Numbered from the stretch's first letter, positions 15,428 to 24,575 are shown. The stretch is 64,000 nucleotides of DNA from Niallia taxi (GCF_004005475.1 NZ_RZTZ01000005.1:310001-374000), one strand, 5' to 3'. Numbers and translations: made by a program. Notes: a model not told the origin generated them from the letters alone.

Positions 15428-17359
15428 ATGCTGTCTGGTCGACAAAGGGAGATTTTACTGCTGCTGAGCAAGCATACAGAACCGTTGACTGCTGAATGGA
15501 TTGCAAAGGAGCTGAGCGTGAGCGACAGGACGATTCGGAAGGAATTAAAAACCATCCAGGAGGACTGTGAGAACCTGGGGATTTGTATCAGCCCAATGAA
15601 GGGGAAGGGATATCGCCTTCACGTGCTGGATGCTAACGTTTTTCAGCAGGAAATCGAACCAGTTCAGAAGGCTTCCCCTCAAGTCGGATATGATTTTTCT
15701 GAGCAAAAGGGAAGAGTCTACTTTTTGTTAAAGCAGCTTTTATTACAGGAAGGGTATGTTAAGCTGGAGCAGTTTGAGGGAGAAATGTATGTTTCTAAAT
15801 CAACCATTCAAAAGGACCTGCGTTTTGTCAGGGAAATGCTTGGGAAATATAAGCTGTCACTTGTCGTCAAGCCTCATTACGGTGTATATGTGGCAGGCAG
15901 TGAATACAGAAAGCGACTATGCTTTTCCAACTATCGGCTTTTGGAGGAGGAGCTCTCTCCTCAAATGAGGAGTTCATGGCAAACAGACGAAAATTTTGCA
16001 GAACAAATTAAAAAAATTATTATCAGCAAAGTGAATGTCCACAATATCGAAATCTCTGATATAGCCTTAGGGAATCTGACAAACCATATTGTCATTGCCT
16101 GCAGACGAATGGAAAAAGGGTTCGCCATGGAGAATCTCGAGCACCCGATTGGCGAGGAGCATCCTTTTGAAAAAAAGGTCGCAGGTGAAATAATCGCAGA
16201 GGTGGAAGCACTGGCAGGATTTTCATTTCCGAGTGCAGAGCTGGATTATATTATTATTCATTTGATGGGGACAAAGCTTTTACATGAAAATGCGCTGACA
16301 GAATACAGGGAATTCGATGAGACGAGGGAAATAATTGTCTGTATGCTTGCAAGATTAAAGGCGGAGCTTGCTTGGGATTTTTCTGACGATAAGGAGTTTT
16401 CCCATGCTCTTGCTCTTCATATCAGGCCAGCTCTTAACCGCTTGCGCTATGAAATGAATATTCGCAACCCATTGGTGAACGAAATCAAGCTGAAATACCC
16501 AAGTGCCTTTGAAGGGGCGATTATTGCAAGCAAATGTCTGGAGGAGCGGCTGTCTATCAAGATTGAGGAGGATGAAATCGGCTATATTGCGCTGCATATC
16601 GGTGTGGCTTTAGAGCGAATGAAGCGAAAGGCAAGAAGACGGAAACGGGTCATCCTTGTATGCGCATCAGGAGTTGGCAGTGCAAAGCTATTATCCTACA
16701 GACTGCAAGAGTTGTTTAACAGGGAGCTGGAAATCGTCGAATGCATTAATTACTATAGGCTGGCGGACTATGATTTGTCATCTATAGATTTAGTCATCAG
16801 CACCATTCCGATTTCGGAAAGAATAATCGCACCTGTTCAAGTTGTCAGCAATTTCCTTGAAACAGAGGATATTAAAGGAATTAAGAAACAGCTTATTTCA
16901 GCTGATAAAGAAAATAAAGACAGCTATCTTGCCGAATCCCATGTATTTATCCAAAAAAGGCTCGACTCAAAAGAGGCTGTTATTGAGTTTTTGAGTGAAA
17001 TGCTATATGAACAGGGCCTCGTCTCAAAGGAGTATGCCAATTTAGTGCTAGAGCGGGAAGCAATTGCTGCAACAAGCTTCGGTAATCTCGTCGCAATTCC
17101 CCACCCGACAACACCAGACACAACAGAAACGTTTTGGACGATTTGCACATTAGCCAGGCCAATTAACTGGAATGAAAATCAAATGGTTCAAGTCGTCTGT
17201 TTATTGAATATAAGTAAGGACGCAAAGGGAGATTTAGAGGATATGTATGAACAGCTCATCTCCATCATTGAGGATAAAAAGGTCATCCAGCAAGTCATTA
17301 AGGCGAAGTCAAAACAGGAGGTCATCCGCTTGTTTCAATATGATAAAGTACGAAGCTAA
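15428..17359 (+). CDS. PRD-containing PTS-controlled transcriptional activator (BglG/LicR/MtlR type)
   Basis: A 643-residue regulator with the full LicR-type layout: two N-terminal helix-turn-helix segments (ILLLLSKHTEPLTAEWIAKE; STIQKDLRFVREM), PRD1 and PRD2 (about 180-400) with conserved His in IIIHLMG, LALHIRP and IALHIG, an EIIB-like domain with Cys in LVCASGVGSAKLL, and a C-terminal fructose/mannitol-type EIIA domain with active-site His in AIPHPTTPD. Such activators are phosphorylated by HPr and the cognate EII, coupling transcription to sugar supply. GGGGAGGA lies before ATG 15428. The Lac-family PTS operon starting at 17498 is the obvious target. Confidence 0.9.
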   Translation: MLSGRQREILLLLSKHTEPLTAEWIAKELSVSDRTIRKELKTIQEDCENLGICISPMKGKGYRLHVLDANVFQQEIEPVQKASPQVGYDFSEQKGRVYFLLKQLLLQEGYVKLEQFEGEMYVSKSTIQKDLRFVREMLGKYKLSLVVKPHYGVYVAGSEYRKRLCFSNYRLLEEELSPQMRSSWQTDENFAEQIKKIIISKVNVHNIEISDIALGNLTNHIVIACRRMEKGFAMENLEHPIGEEHPFEKKVAGEIIAEVEALAGFSFPSAELDYIIIHLMGTKLLHENALTEYREFDETREIIVCMLARLKAELAWDFSDDKEFSHALALHIRPALNRLRYEMNIRNPLVNEIKLKYPSAFEGAIIASKCLEERLSIKIEEDEIGYIALHIGVALERMKRKARRRKRVILVCASGVGSAKLLSYRLQELFNRELEIVECINYYRLADYDLSSIDLVISTIPISERIIAPVQVVSNFLETEDIKGIKKQLISADKENKDSYLAESHVFIQKRLDSKEAVIEFLSEMLYEQGLVSKEYANLVLEREAIAATSFGNLVAIPHPTTPDTTETFWTICTLARPINWNENQMVQVVCLLNISKDAKGDLEDMYEQLISIIEDKKVIQQVIKAKSKQEVIRLFQYDKVRS

Positions 17360-17384
17360 TTGTTAACCGCAATTAGCTTTTTTA
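17353..17384 (+). terminator. Terminator after the PRD regulator gene
   Basis: A 10-bp stem AAGCTAATTG/CAATTAGCTT (17353-17362, 17370-17379) with a T run; the left arm covers the stop codon. Confidence 0.85.
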
Positions 17385-17399
17385 TATTTCATGTAAAGA

Positions 17400-17419
17400 T
17401 TTCCGCTCCTAAGCGGAAA
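17400..17419. promoter_or_regulatory. Inverted repeat upstream of the PTS operon, possible activator site
   Basis: TTTCCGCT (17400-17407) and AGCGGAAA (17412-17419) form a perfect 8-bp inverted repeat without a T tail, about 80 bases before the EIIB gene. It is placed where a LicR-type activator would bind, upstream of the promoter. Its role is inferred from position alone. Confidence 0.4.
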
Positions 17420-17434
17420 ATGCAGATATGATAA

Positions 17435-17448
17435 ATTAAGCGCTTTCA
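17435..17448. promoter_or_regulatory. cre-like CcpA site
   Basis: Read on the minus strand this is TGAAAGCGCTTAAT, matching 12 of 14 positions of the catabolite-responsive element TGWAANCGNTNWCA. It lies just upstream of a likely -10 (TATACA 17451) of the PTS operon, a typical place for CcpA repression. Confidence 0.5.
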
Positions 17449-17497
17449 TTATACAATGGAAATGTAGAGAAATCCTAACAATCAGGAGGGACTTAAA

Positions 17498-17812
17498 GTG
17501 AAAACAGTCATGCTCGTTTGTGCAGCAGGAATGAGCACGAGCCTGCTTGTGACAAAAATGCGCAGAGCAGCCCTGGCAAAAGGCTTGGACATTAACATAT
17601 TTGCAGTATCCGCAACAGAGATTGACGATGTTCTTGAGACAAGAAAGGTTGATTGCATGCTGCTCGGCCCGCAAGTGAAGTTCAGAAGGGAAGAGATAGC
17701 AGAAAGACTTAAGGGGAAGAATATTCTTCTTGATGAAATCCATATCCAGCATTACGGGATGATGGATGGAGAAAAGGTGCTGGATCAAGCACTAGGTCTT
17801 GTAGGAAGCTGA
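17498..17812 (+). CDS. PTS Lac-family EIIB component (cellobiose/chitobiose type)
   Basis: A 104-residue EIIB with the phosphorylatable Cys at position 8 in VCAAGMSTSLLV, the fingerprint of lactose/cellobiose IIB proteins, and the conserved LLGPQVKF. It takes phosphate from EIIA and passes it to the sugar carried by EIIC. It starts with GTG 17498 behind AGGAGGG and is the first gene of an EIIB-EIIC-EIIA operon. No phospho-glycosidase is present, so the substrate is uncertain; cellobiose, chitobiose and lichenan breakdown products are typical for the family. Confidence 0.9.
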   Translation: MKTVMLVCAAGMSTSLLVTKMRRAALAKGLDINIFAVSATEIDDVLETRKVDCMLLGPQVKFRREEIAERLKGKNILLDEIHIQHYGMMDGEKVLDQALGLVGS

Positions 17813-17843
17813 TAGATCAATAACAGAGAAACGAGGGGAGATC

Positions 17844-19163
17844 ATGCAGAAATTTATTGAAAGCCTTGAAAGCAAGATGGGTCCAATAGCAATGAAGCTT
17901 GATGGCAACAGATATATTACAGCAATCAAGGACGGGTTTTTTGGTGTTATGTCCTTATTGATTATCGGTTCAATCTTTTTACTTCTTGGCAATATCCCGA
18001 TTGGTGGCTATGCCGAGTTCATGAGCTCCTTATTAGGAAGTGACTGGGCAACCTATTTTACTGTTCCTTATGATGTAACAATGAACGTCATGACAGTGTA
18101 TGTTATCATTGCGATGGCGCGCAGCCTTTCCCGCACATATAAGCTTGATGGTATTGCCTGTATCAGCATTGTTGTGGTCGCATTCCTTATTCTTACTCCA
18201 ATGCTTGAGCTTAAAGATGGCGGTTTAGGAATTCCGGTTACAAATCTTGGGGCAAGCGGCTTATTCCTAGGGATGATTGTAGCGATAGCCGCAGTTGAAA
18301 TTGTCCGTTATATTGATAAAAAAGGCTGGAAGATAAAAATGCCTGACTCTGTGCCGGAAAATGTGGCGAGATCTTTCTCTGCTCTTATTCCAGCATTATT
18401 CGTTATCATCGTCTTTAATCTTGTTCGCATCCTCTTTACACTAACACCATTTGGGACAGTTCAAGCTTTCATCTATCATTATCTTCAAGTCCCATTGCTA
18501 TATTTAGGAGACACATTACCAGCAACATTAATCGTTACCATATTTGAAGGCGTACTTTGGAGCTTTGGTATCCACGGCTCAAATGTTGTCAGCGGTATTA
18601 TGAAGCCAATCTGGCTTGCACTGACAGCAGATAATGCAGCAGCATTCAGTGCAGGAGAAGCAATCCCGCATATCATCAACTTCCAATTTTACGCAAACTT
18701 CATGAAGGTCGGCGGCTTTGGAGGAACATTAGGACTTGCTATTATCCTGGTATTCTTTGCAAAGTCTAAGCAATATAAAACATTAGGCAAGCTTGCAATC
18801 GGCCCTGGAATCTTCGGAATAAATGAACCGCTTATTTTCGGAATTCCAATCGTGCTAAATCCAATTATGATGATTCCGTTTATTTTAAACCCGCTGATTT
18901 TGGCGACTGTTGCCTATTTTGCGATGTCATCAGGGCTTGTCCCGCTAACAAATGGAACGAATATTCCATGGACGACACCACCAATTATCGCCGGTTTTCT
19001 AGTCAGTGGCTGGAAAGGCGCTTTGTTGAACGTTGTCCAAATTGGAATTTCCATTCTCCTCTATTATCCTTTCTTCAAGTCTGTTGACAAAATCGCAGTG
19101 AAGAATGAAAAGGAGCAAGAGCAAGCAGAAATCTCCAATGGTGGAGTTAACTTTAATTCTTGA
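17844..19163 (+). CDS. PTS Lac-family EIIC permease
   Basis: A 439-residue membrane permease with about ten helices, homologous to CelB/LicC. It has the family start MQKFIESLESKMGPIAMKL, the GIHGSNVVSGI segment, and GPGIFGINEPLIFGIPIVLNP with the Glu implicated in sugar binding. It translocates and releases the sugar for phosphorylation by EIIB. GAGGGGAG lies just before ATG 17844, 31 bases after EIIB. Confidence 0.9.
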   Translation: MQKFIESLESKMGPIAMKLDGNRYITAIKDGFFGVMSLLIIGSIFLLLGNIPIGGYAEFMSSLLGSDWATYFTVPYDVTMNVMTVYVIIAMARSLSRTYKLDGIACISIVVVAFLILTPMLELKDGGLGIPVTNLGASGLFLGMIVAIAAVEIVRYIDKKGWKIKMPDSVPENVARSFSALIPALFVIIVFNLVRILFTLTPFGTVQAFIYHYLQVPLLYLGDTLPATLIVTIFEGVLWSFGIHGSNVVSGIMKPIWLALTADNAAAFSAGEAIPHIINFQFYANFMKVGGFGGTLGLAIILVFFAKSKQYKTLGKLAIGPGIFGINEPLIFGIPIVLNPIMMIPFILNPLILATVAYFAMSSGLVPLTNGTNIPWTTPPIIAGFLVSGWKGALLNVVQIGISILLYYPFFKSVDKIAVKNEKEQEQAEISNGGVNFNS

Positions 19164-19181
19164 TAAGGACGTGATATAGAA

Positions 19182-19523
19182 ATGGCAGAGAATGCAATGG
19201 AGATGACAGGCTTTACAATCATCAGCAATGTTGGAATGGCAAAAAGCCTTGTCATGGAAGCACTCTATGCAGCGAAAAAGGGAGAATACGAGCTGGCAGA
19301 ACAAAAACTGAAAGAATCGCAAAACTTTTTCCTTATCAGCCACAAGACACATAGCACATTAATTCAAAGGGAAGCAAACGGTGAAAGCCTGCCGTTTTCC
19401 CTCCTCTTTATGCATGCAGAAGACCAGCTAATGAGTGCCGAGACAACCTATGAGCTTGTGAAGGAAATGATTACGATGTATAAGCGAATTGATATAATGG
19501 AAAAAGGCAGTGTCAGCAGATGA
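19182..19523 (+). CDS. PTS Lac-family EIIA component
   Basis: A 113-residue helical EIIA of the LacF/CelC family. The phosphorylated His lies in LLFMHAEDQLMSAET (near residue 75), and the Asp of the metal site is in the same motif. It receives phosphate from HPr and forms a trimer with bound Mg2+ in the known family members. It follows EIIC by 18 bases and completes the transporter. The operon closes with a hairpin overlapping its stop codon. Confidence 0.9.
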   Translation: MAENAMEMTGFTIISNVGMAKSLVMEALYAAKKGEYELAEQKLKESQNFFLISHKTHSTLIQREANGESLPFSLLFMHAEDQLMSAETTYELVKEMITMYKRIDIMEKGSVSR

Positions 19524-19536
19524 CATTGCCTTTTTT
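19501..19536. terminator. Terminator of the PTS operon
   Basis: A long stem between 19501-19515 and 19521-19535 (one G-T pair), flanked by A and T runs, so it can act for the PTS operon and the convergent MocR gene. Confidence 0.8.
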
Positions 19537-19540
19537 ATGA

Positions 19541-20980
19541 TTAAAATTCTCTAATTAATGCAGCAAGGGCAATAAGCCCCTTTTCCAGCTCCTCATAGGA
19601 AGCATAAGCATAGGACAAGCGAATATGACGGTGATAGTTTCCGTAAAGAGAGCCGGGATTAATTAGGATGCCCTGCTGAAGTGCTCTTTTAAACAATAGC
19701 TGCAGCGGAATTTCCTTATTTAGTGTTAGCCAAATATAAAAACCGCCTGCCGGCTTTTCCCAAACAGCAAGATCGGCAAAATACTGGGAGAGAAGTGTTA
19801 ACACAAAATCTCGTCTTTTCCGTAGTTCAAGTCTCATCTTTTCGATATGCACTTCGTACTGACCATTTGCCAGCAGCTTAGCGACAGCGAACTGAGAGAG
19901 TGTGCTTGAGCCGTAATCTGTCTGCATTTTTATATCTGCGAGCCTATCAATGACAGGCTCTGGTGCGGCGATATAGCCAATACGGAGGCCAGGACCTAAC
20001 ACCTTGGACATGCTGCCCACATACAAGACATTGCCTTGTTTATCGAGCGCCTTAAGTGAAGGCGGGGGTGGTTCATCAAGCCATAAATCTCCATAAACAT
20101 CGTCTTCCAGAATCGGAATTCTTTCCTTTGAGCATGCCTCAAGCAGCTCCTTCCGTTTTGCTTCTGAAAGCACATATCCTGTTGGATTATGAAAGGTTGG
20201 AATTGTGTACAGCAAGGACGTGCTATACTGCCTTTTCGCCCTGCTGATTGCCGAGTATGAAAGCCCGTCATTGTTTATAGGAATCGGGATCATTTGAATG
20301 CCGGCCGACTGAAAAACCATGATGGAATTTAAATAGGATGGTGATTCATTTAATATGGCAGAATTTTGATCGAGAAGGCCGATGGAAATAAGCTGTAATG
20401 CTTGAATAGCACCAGAAACAATCATAATCGAATTCGGGGATGCGGCAATCCCTTTTTTTCGCAAATAATGGCTGATAGCCTGTCTTAATTCAAAGCTTCC
20501 CTTTCCTTCTGGATAGCTTAATGACAATGTGGCGCTTTCCTGGAAGGCTTGCTGGATTATATGTGTTGGCAGGAGGCTTGGCGAAAGCTCCCCTGTACCG
20601 AGTCTAATCACCTTAGCAGAGAATTCAGCCTTGTTTATCTCCTGAATCATTTGGATATTCGGAAGATGTGTCCCTGATTGGACATAGCTTTTCCAATCAG
20701 CCGGCTTGTTTGCCGCAAGGGAATTCCATGTGCTTTTGCCTACAACTGTTCCACGCCCAACAGTGGAATCAATCCATCCATCTGCTTTAAGTTCTTCTAG
20801 CGCATACACAACAGTACTTCGGTTAACGGCAAGCGTGTCTGCTAATTTACGTTGGGAGGGAAGCTTGTAGCCGACAGGCCAAGTTCCTGAAATAATCTGT
20901 TCTCGAATATATTCATAAATTTGCTGATAAAGCGGTACCGCAATGTGCTTGCTTGGCTGCCAATGATTTTCTGAAGTCAT
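19541..20980 (-). CDS. MocR-family (GntR helix-turn-helix plus aminotransferase-like) regulator
   Basis: A 479-residue regulator. The N-terminal GntR winged helix (about 12-70) includes YIREQIISGTWPVGYKLPSQ and NRSTVVYALEEL; a linker precedes a class I aminotransferase-like domain with the PLP-binding Lys in GSMSKVLGPGLRIGYI. MocR proteins bind PLP (sometimes with an amino acid) to switch transcription. The start is set at ATG 20980, which has AGGAG 6 bases upstream; the longer frame from ATG 21004 has none. It is divergent from a LysE exporter gene, so it probably controls amino-acid export. Confidence 0.9.
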   Translation of the reverse strand: MTSENHWQPSKHIAVPLYQQIYEYIREQIISGTWPVGYKLPSQRKLADTLAVNRSTVVYALEELKADGWIDSTVGRGTVVGKSTWNSLAANKPADWKSYVQSGTHLPNIQMIQEINKAEFSAKVIRLGTGELSPSLLPTHIIQQAFQESATLSLSYPEGKGSFELRQAISHYLRKKGIAASPNSIMIVSGAIQALQLISIGLLDQNSAILNESPSYLNSIMVFQSAGIQMIPIPINNDGLSYSAISRAKRQYSTSLLYTIPTFHNPTGYVLSEAKRKELLEACSKERIPILEDDVYGDLWLDEPPPPSLKALDKQGNVLYVGSMSKVLGPGLRIGYIAAPEPVIDRLADIKMQTDYGSSTLSQFAVAKLLANGQYEVHIEKMRLELRKRRDFVLTLLSQYFADLAVWEKPAGGFYIWLTLNKEIPLQLLFKRALQQGILINPGSLYGNYHRHIRLSYAYASYEELEKGLIALAALIREF

Positions 20981-21013
20981 TTCCGTCTCCTGTTTTTTCT
21001 TCATTATATAAAA

Positions 21014-21044
21014 TGGTTGGGTAGATTACCATCCAATTGGTTGG
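21014..21044. promoter_or_regulatory. Direct repeat in the MocR/LysE intergenic region, candidate operator
   Basis: TGGTTGG occurs at 21014-21020 and 21038-21044, 24 bases apart (about two helical turns), in the 128-base gap between the divergent genes. MocR regulators often bind direct repeats with such spacing. Inferred, not established for this site. Confidence 0.45.
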
Positions 21045-21108
21045 AGACAAAGGGAGAAAGTTGCCGTAAACTGATGTTTATTAAAAGATTAAAGGAGCAG
21101 AAATACGG

Positions 21109-21711
21109 ATGATAGAAGCAGCAATTCATGGTTTTTTATTAGCACTTGGGCTTATTTTGCCTTTAGGTGTGCAGAATATATTTATTTTTAATCAAGGAGC
21201 AGGGCATGCGAAGTTTCGCAACAGCCTGCCTGCCGTTGTGACAGCAAGTATATGTGATACATTGCTGATACTCCTTTCAGTATTAGGAGTATCCTTGTTT
21301 TTATTTCATGTTGTGTGGCTAAAAACCCTGCTTCTTATCGCAGGTGCTTGTTTTCTTGTATATATGGGCTATGTGACATGGAAAAGCAAGCCGAATCCAG
21401 AGGGCGGCGAAACGCTCAGCGCAGGGAAACAAATCGGCTTTGCGCTGTCTGTTTCCCTGTTGAATCCCCATGCCATTATGGACACAGTTGGAGTAATCGG
21501 CACAAGCTCTCTTCTGTACAGCGGGACAGAAAAGCAGCTTTTTGCGCTTTCTTGTATCCTTGTATCGTGGCTTTGGTTTATTGGACTTGCGATAACAGGG
21601 AGAATGCTTGGCAAAGTAGATAAAACTGGAAATTTGCTTGTACTGCTTAACAAAGCCTCAGCTCTTGTGATGTGGGTAATGGCAATAGTAATGGCAAAAC
21701 AGCTGCTGTAA
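21109..21711 (+). CDS. LysE-family amino-acid exporter (ArgO-like)
   Basis: A 200-residue protein with six predicted helices, beginning MIEAAIHGFLLALGLILPLGVQN, the typical LysE/ArgO start with the conserved LPLGVQNIFIFNQG. The conserved SLLNPHAIMDTVG segment is near residue 120. It exports basic or other amino acids by proton or cation exchange. AAAGGAG precedes ATG 21109. The divergent MocR gene is the likely regulator. Confidence 0.9.
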   Translation: MIEAAIHGFLLALGLILPLGVQNIFIFNQGAGHAKFRNSLPAVVTASICDTLLILLSVLGVSLFLFHVVWLKTLLLIAGACFLVYMGYVTWKSKPNPEGGETLSAGKQIGFALSVSLLNPHAIMDTVGVIGTSSLLYSGTEKQLFALSCILVSWLWFIGLAITGRMLGKVDKTGNLLVLLNKASALVMWVMAIVMAKQLL

Positions 21712-21784
21712 CAAAGCTTCATGTTTAAAAAGCCTCTGTTAGTGATAACAATATTACTAATACATAAAAGGAGGACATATACAT

Positions 21785-22327
21785 ATGAAGTGGAAGCTGC
21801 TTAGTTTACCTATATTATCGGCTGCCCTGATAATGGGTGGCTGCTCGTCAACAGAAGATAAAGAAACAGAGGATACGGCTAGTGAGAGTCACATGCATAC
21901 AGGAACAAGCGAAATTCCTGAGGGGCTAGAGCTTGCAACTAATCCGAAATTTATTGAGGGCAGTCAGGTTACCATTCTTGCAGACCATATGGAAGGCATG
22001 GATGGGGCAGAAGGAACTGTGCTGAGTGCCTATGATACGACTGCATATGAGGTTTCCTATACGCCTGTTGACGGAGGCGAAAAGGTGAATAACCATAAAT
22101 GGGTTGTTCAGGAGGAAATCAAGGACGCAGGCGATGAGAAGCTTGCCCCAGGAACGGAAGTAACATTAGAAGCAGATCATATGGAAGGCATGAAAGGCGC
22201 AGAAGCGGTCATTGATGCCGCAGAAGAAACAACAGTTTACATGGTCGACTATACACCGACAAATGGCGGAAAAAAAGTTACAGACCATAAGTGGCTGACA
22301 GAGGATGAGTTGGAAGCTAGAGAGTGA
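21785..22327 (+). CDS. YdhK-like lipoprotein with two DUF1541 repeats
   Basis: A 180-residue lipoprotein with lipobox ALIMGGC and an acidic linker with a His/Met motif (SHMHTG). Two DUF1541 repeats follow: each contains ADHMEGM(D/K)GAE, a YTP segment and DHKW or NHKW (about 63-115 and 123-175). DUF1541/YdhK lipoproteins are often near copper or metal resistance genes in Firmicutes, but no such genes are seen here. AAAGGAGG precedes ATG 21785. It is monocistronic and ends at the hairpin within the downstream repeat element. Confidence 0.9.
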   Translation: MKWKLLSLPILSAALIMGGCSSTEDKETEDTASESHMHTGTSEIPEGLELATNPKFIEGSQVTILADHMEGMDGAEGTVLSAYDTTAYEVSYTPVDGGEKVNNHKWVVQEEIKDAGDEKLAPGTEVTLEADHMEGMKGAEAVIDAAEETTVYMVDYTPTNGGKKVTDHKWLTEDELEARE

Positions 22328-22339
22328 AGGCAGGAAGCT

Positions 22340-22632
22340 GGACATAAGTATGTGAATCTGTGTAAAAACCGAACTGATTAAATAGTTCGGTTTTTTTTTG
22401 TTTTTTAGTTTTAAACAATGATTAGAAATCTTAGTGGAATGGAGCGGAGGACACTCGACTACTAAGGGAAAAAGAGGAAAGACTTAGACCCCCGCAGGCT
22501 TAGCTTCCTCCCCGCGGAAAGCGCGAGGACGAGCGCGCAATGAAACGAACTAACTTTAACTCAACATTCTATTTAGACACAATCTTCATTTTTCAAATTT
22601 AGTTGTAATTCTATTATTCGTGTTTAGAAAGC
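22340..22632 (+). repeat. Dispersed structured intergenic repeat, copy 1 (degenerate)
   Basis: The sequence from GGACATAAGTATGTGAATCTG to the GTGTTTAGAAAG end matches 26030-26347 in the same orientation with substitutions and a roughly 20-base internal deletion. It contains the hairpin at 22364-22395 and a G+C-rich block (GAATGGAGCGGAGG ... CCCGCGGAAAGC) that stands out from AT-rich surroundings. Its terminal inverted repeats are largely eroded. No protein is encoded. Confidence 0.8.
22364..22398 (+). terminator. Terminator of the YdhK-like gene, inside repeat copy 1
   Basis: A 12-bp stem (22364-22375 with 22384-22395) and a run of T. The equivalent hairpin occurs in copy 2, so terminator activity is carried by the repeat itself. 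Confidence 0.8.
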
Positions 22633-22991
22633 TTAGCTTTTATTTTGCCTCATCCTATTTGTTGTGTTTTTAATGTATAAAGCTAATCTAGTAAAGTTTT
22701 TCACTATTAAATATGATACACAGGGGGCAGTGCCATCTCTAGCAGCAGCTAAAGTAGTGTGCTCTCCATCTAATCCCGAATTTATTAGTTAACAAGTTTC
22801 TAAAAGCCGAATCTATAACTTGGCAAAAAGCGAACATTAGGATAGGACTTTTGCTTTTTGTTAACTAACTGTTTACTTTTCGAAGCTTTTTCCATAAAAT
22901 GTGCAAATAATCCAGAAAAACTCCGCAAAATTAACATTTTCTCCAATGCATTTCAAAAACAACTTATATATTATTAACACATATTAACTGA
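22633..22991. other. Intergenic stretch without a gene
   Basis: AT-rich sequence between the repeat and the allantoin regulatory region. I see no ORF with a ribosome site. Confidence 0.6.
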
Positions 22992-23030
22992 TGTAAGGTT
23001 TTTTAACACTAATTGTTACTACACCTAACA
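22992..23030. promoter_or_regulatory. Two tandem GlnR/TnrA boxes
   Basis: TGTAAGGTTTTTTAACA (22992-23008) and TGTTACTACACCTAACA (23014-23030) both fit the TGTNA-N7-TNACA core of GlnR/TnrA sites; their centres are 22 bases apart, two helical turns. A possible promoter follows (TTGATA 23045-23050, TAAATA 23068). The first box matches 15 of 17 positions of the full consensus. They fit nitrogen control of the allantoin genes. Confidence 0.65.
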
Positions 23031-23177
23031 ATTAAAATGATTTCTTGATAGAAAATGATTCGTTAAATAAATAGGAGGAGAATTGGTCAACTGAAATAGC
23101 TGGCAAGCTGCATCTTGAATTTTCTCAATACTCTTAATTTTCAGCTTTAACATTTGATAAAAAGGAGTTGGATGTCC

Positions 23178-24575
23178 ATGTCTACAAACTTAGCAAGTCA
23201 ATCATTAGCAGAGGTAAAGGTCCCGAATGGGGGCGAAGTCGATGAATCATTAATGCCGAAATCGGGTGAATCGAGGACAGTTGGTTCGCTTTCCTATATG
23301 TTTATGTGGATTGGTGATGGCGTCAATTTAGGGAATATGACCTTAGGCGCAAGCTTGATTGTTGCGGGAGCAGCAACATTAAACCTTGTGCAAACATTCG
23401 TAGCTGCGATTATTGCGATTGGCATCATTTCTTTATTTTTCACTTTGAATGATCGGCTCGGCTATAAGACAGGAATACCTTACGTAATGCAGCTTAGGAT
23501 GTCATTTGGAATAAAGGGAAGCTTCATTACTGCCTTGTTACGGGGCATTCCAGCAATTATTTGGTTTGGTTTTCAAAGCTGGATTGGTGGCACTGCCTTA
23601 AATGAGATTGCCAAGATAGTAACAGGCGGTTCCTTCGATAATACAGTGATTTGTTTTGTGGTGATTCAGCTAGTGCAAATCGTCCTTTCTCTTTACGGCT
23701 TCCATGCCATTAAATGGGTGGAAATTCTAGCTTCTGTAGTGATTATGCTTGGTTTAGTTTATGTATTCTATGTGCTTATGGCTTCACACAGAGAAATCAT
23801 CGCAGAAAGATGGGTTCATTCTGAAGGTACATGGGGGCTGCCGTTCTTTGCCTTTATCATGGTATTCCTTGGCAACTATGCAGCTATTTTTTTAAGTGCG
23901 GCTGATTATTCTCGTGAGCTGAAGGCAGGCATCAGCACTAAAAAACGGGGAATTTTATATTTCTCGCCGATTTTTATCGCGTATGGATTTGTTCTTACGA
24001 TTGGCGCAATGCTTGCATCTGCAACAGGCATTTCTAACCCTGTTAAGGCGTTTGCGATTGTTGTTGACAATCCGTACATTACGGCAGCAGTTTCGGCATT
24101 CATCGTTATTGGTGCAGTCGCAGTTAACATGGTTGCAAATATCATTCCACCGACATATGTAATCACAATGCTGACAAAGTTGAAGTATAAGGTAGCTGTT
24201 GTCATAACAGGTCTGCTGGCATTTTGCTCCTTTCCTTGGGTGCTTGTTCAAGATGATTCTGCTGCTGGTTTGAATACATTTGTGTTAATCTACTCTGCCT
24301 TTTTAGGTCCGATTGTAGCTATCCTGCTCGTAGAATACTATCTTTTGAGAAAACAAACTGTGAATGTTGCTGATATATATAACGAAAATGGCCCATTTGC
24401 CGGCTTTAATCCATGTGCCCTCATTGCCATGCTGCTTGGAGCAGGCGCTGCCTTCATTGAAGTAGACTTAGGCTGGATTGTCGGAGTGATTGTTGGTGGA
24501 GCTTCCTATTTCTTGCTGATGAAATATACATTTAAAGACTCTGTGTTCAAAAAAGGGACCATTTTTGAAAGATAA
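23178..24575 (+). CDS. NCS1-family allantoin/nucleobase permease (PucI-like)
   Basis: A roughly 465-residue transporter with twelve predicted helices of the nucleobase:cation symporter-1 family. Family segments include SLSYMFMWIGDGVNLGNM near the first helix, IPAIIWFGFQSWIGG and FAIIMVFLGNYAA-like sequence. The next gene is allantoinase, so allantoin is the likely substrate. The start is ATG 23178 or 23172: AAGGAG lies 10 or 4 bases upstream respectively, and a TTG at 23154 is inside the leader. Nitrogen regulation is suggested by the two GlnR/TnrA boxes upstream. Confidence 0.85.
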   Translation: MSTNLASQSLAEVKVPNGGEVDESLMPKSGESRTVGSLSYMFMWIGDGVNLGNMTLGASLIVAGAATLNLVQTFVAAIIAIGIISLFFTLNDRLGYKTGIPYVMQLRMSFGIKGSFITALLRGIPAIIWFGFQSWIGGTALNEIAKIVTGGSFDNTVICFVVIQLVQIVLSLYGFHAIKWVEILASVVIMLGLVYVFYVLMASHREIIAERWVHSEGTWGLPFFAFIMVFLGNYAAIFLSAADYSRELKAGISTKKRGILYFSPIFIAYGFVLTIGAMLASATGISNPVKAFAIVVDNPYITAAVSAFIVIGAVAVNMVANIIPPTYVITMLTKLKYKVAVVITGLLAFCSFPWVLVQDDSAAGLNTFVLIYSAFLGPIVAILLVEYYLLRKQTVNVADIYNENGPFAGFNPCALIAMLLGAGAAFIEVDLGWIVGVIVGGASYFLLMKYTFKDSVFKKGTIFER

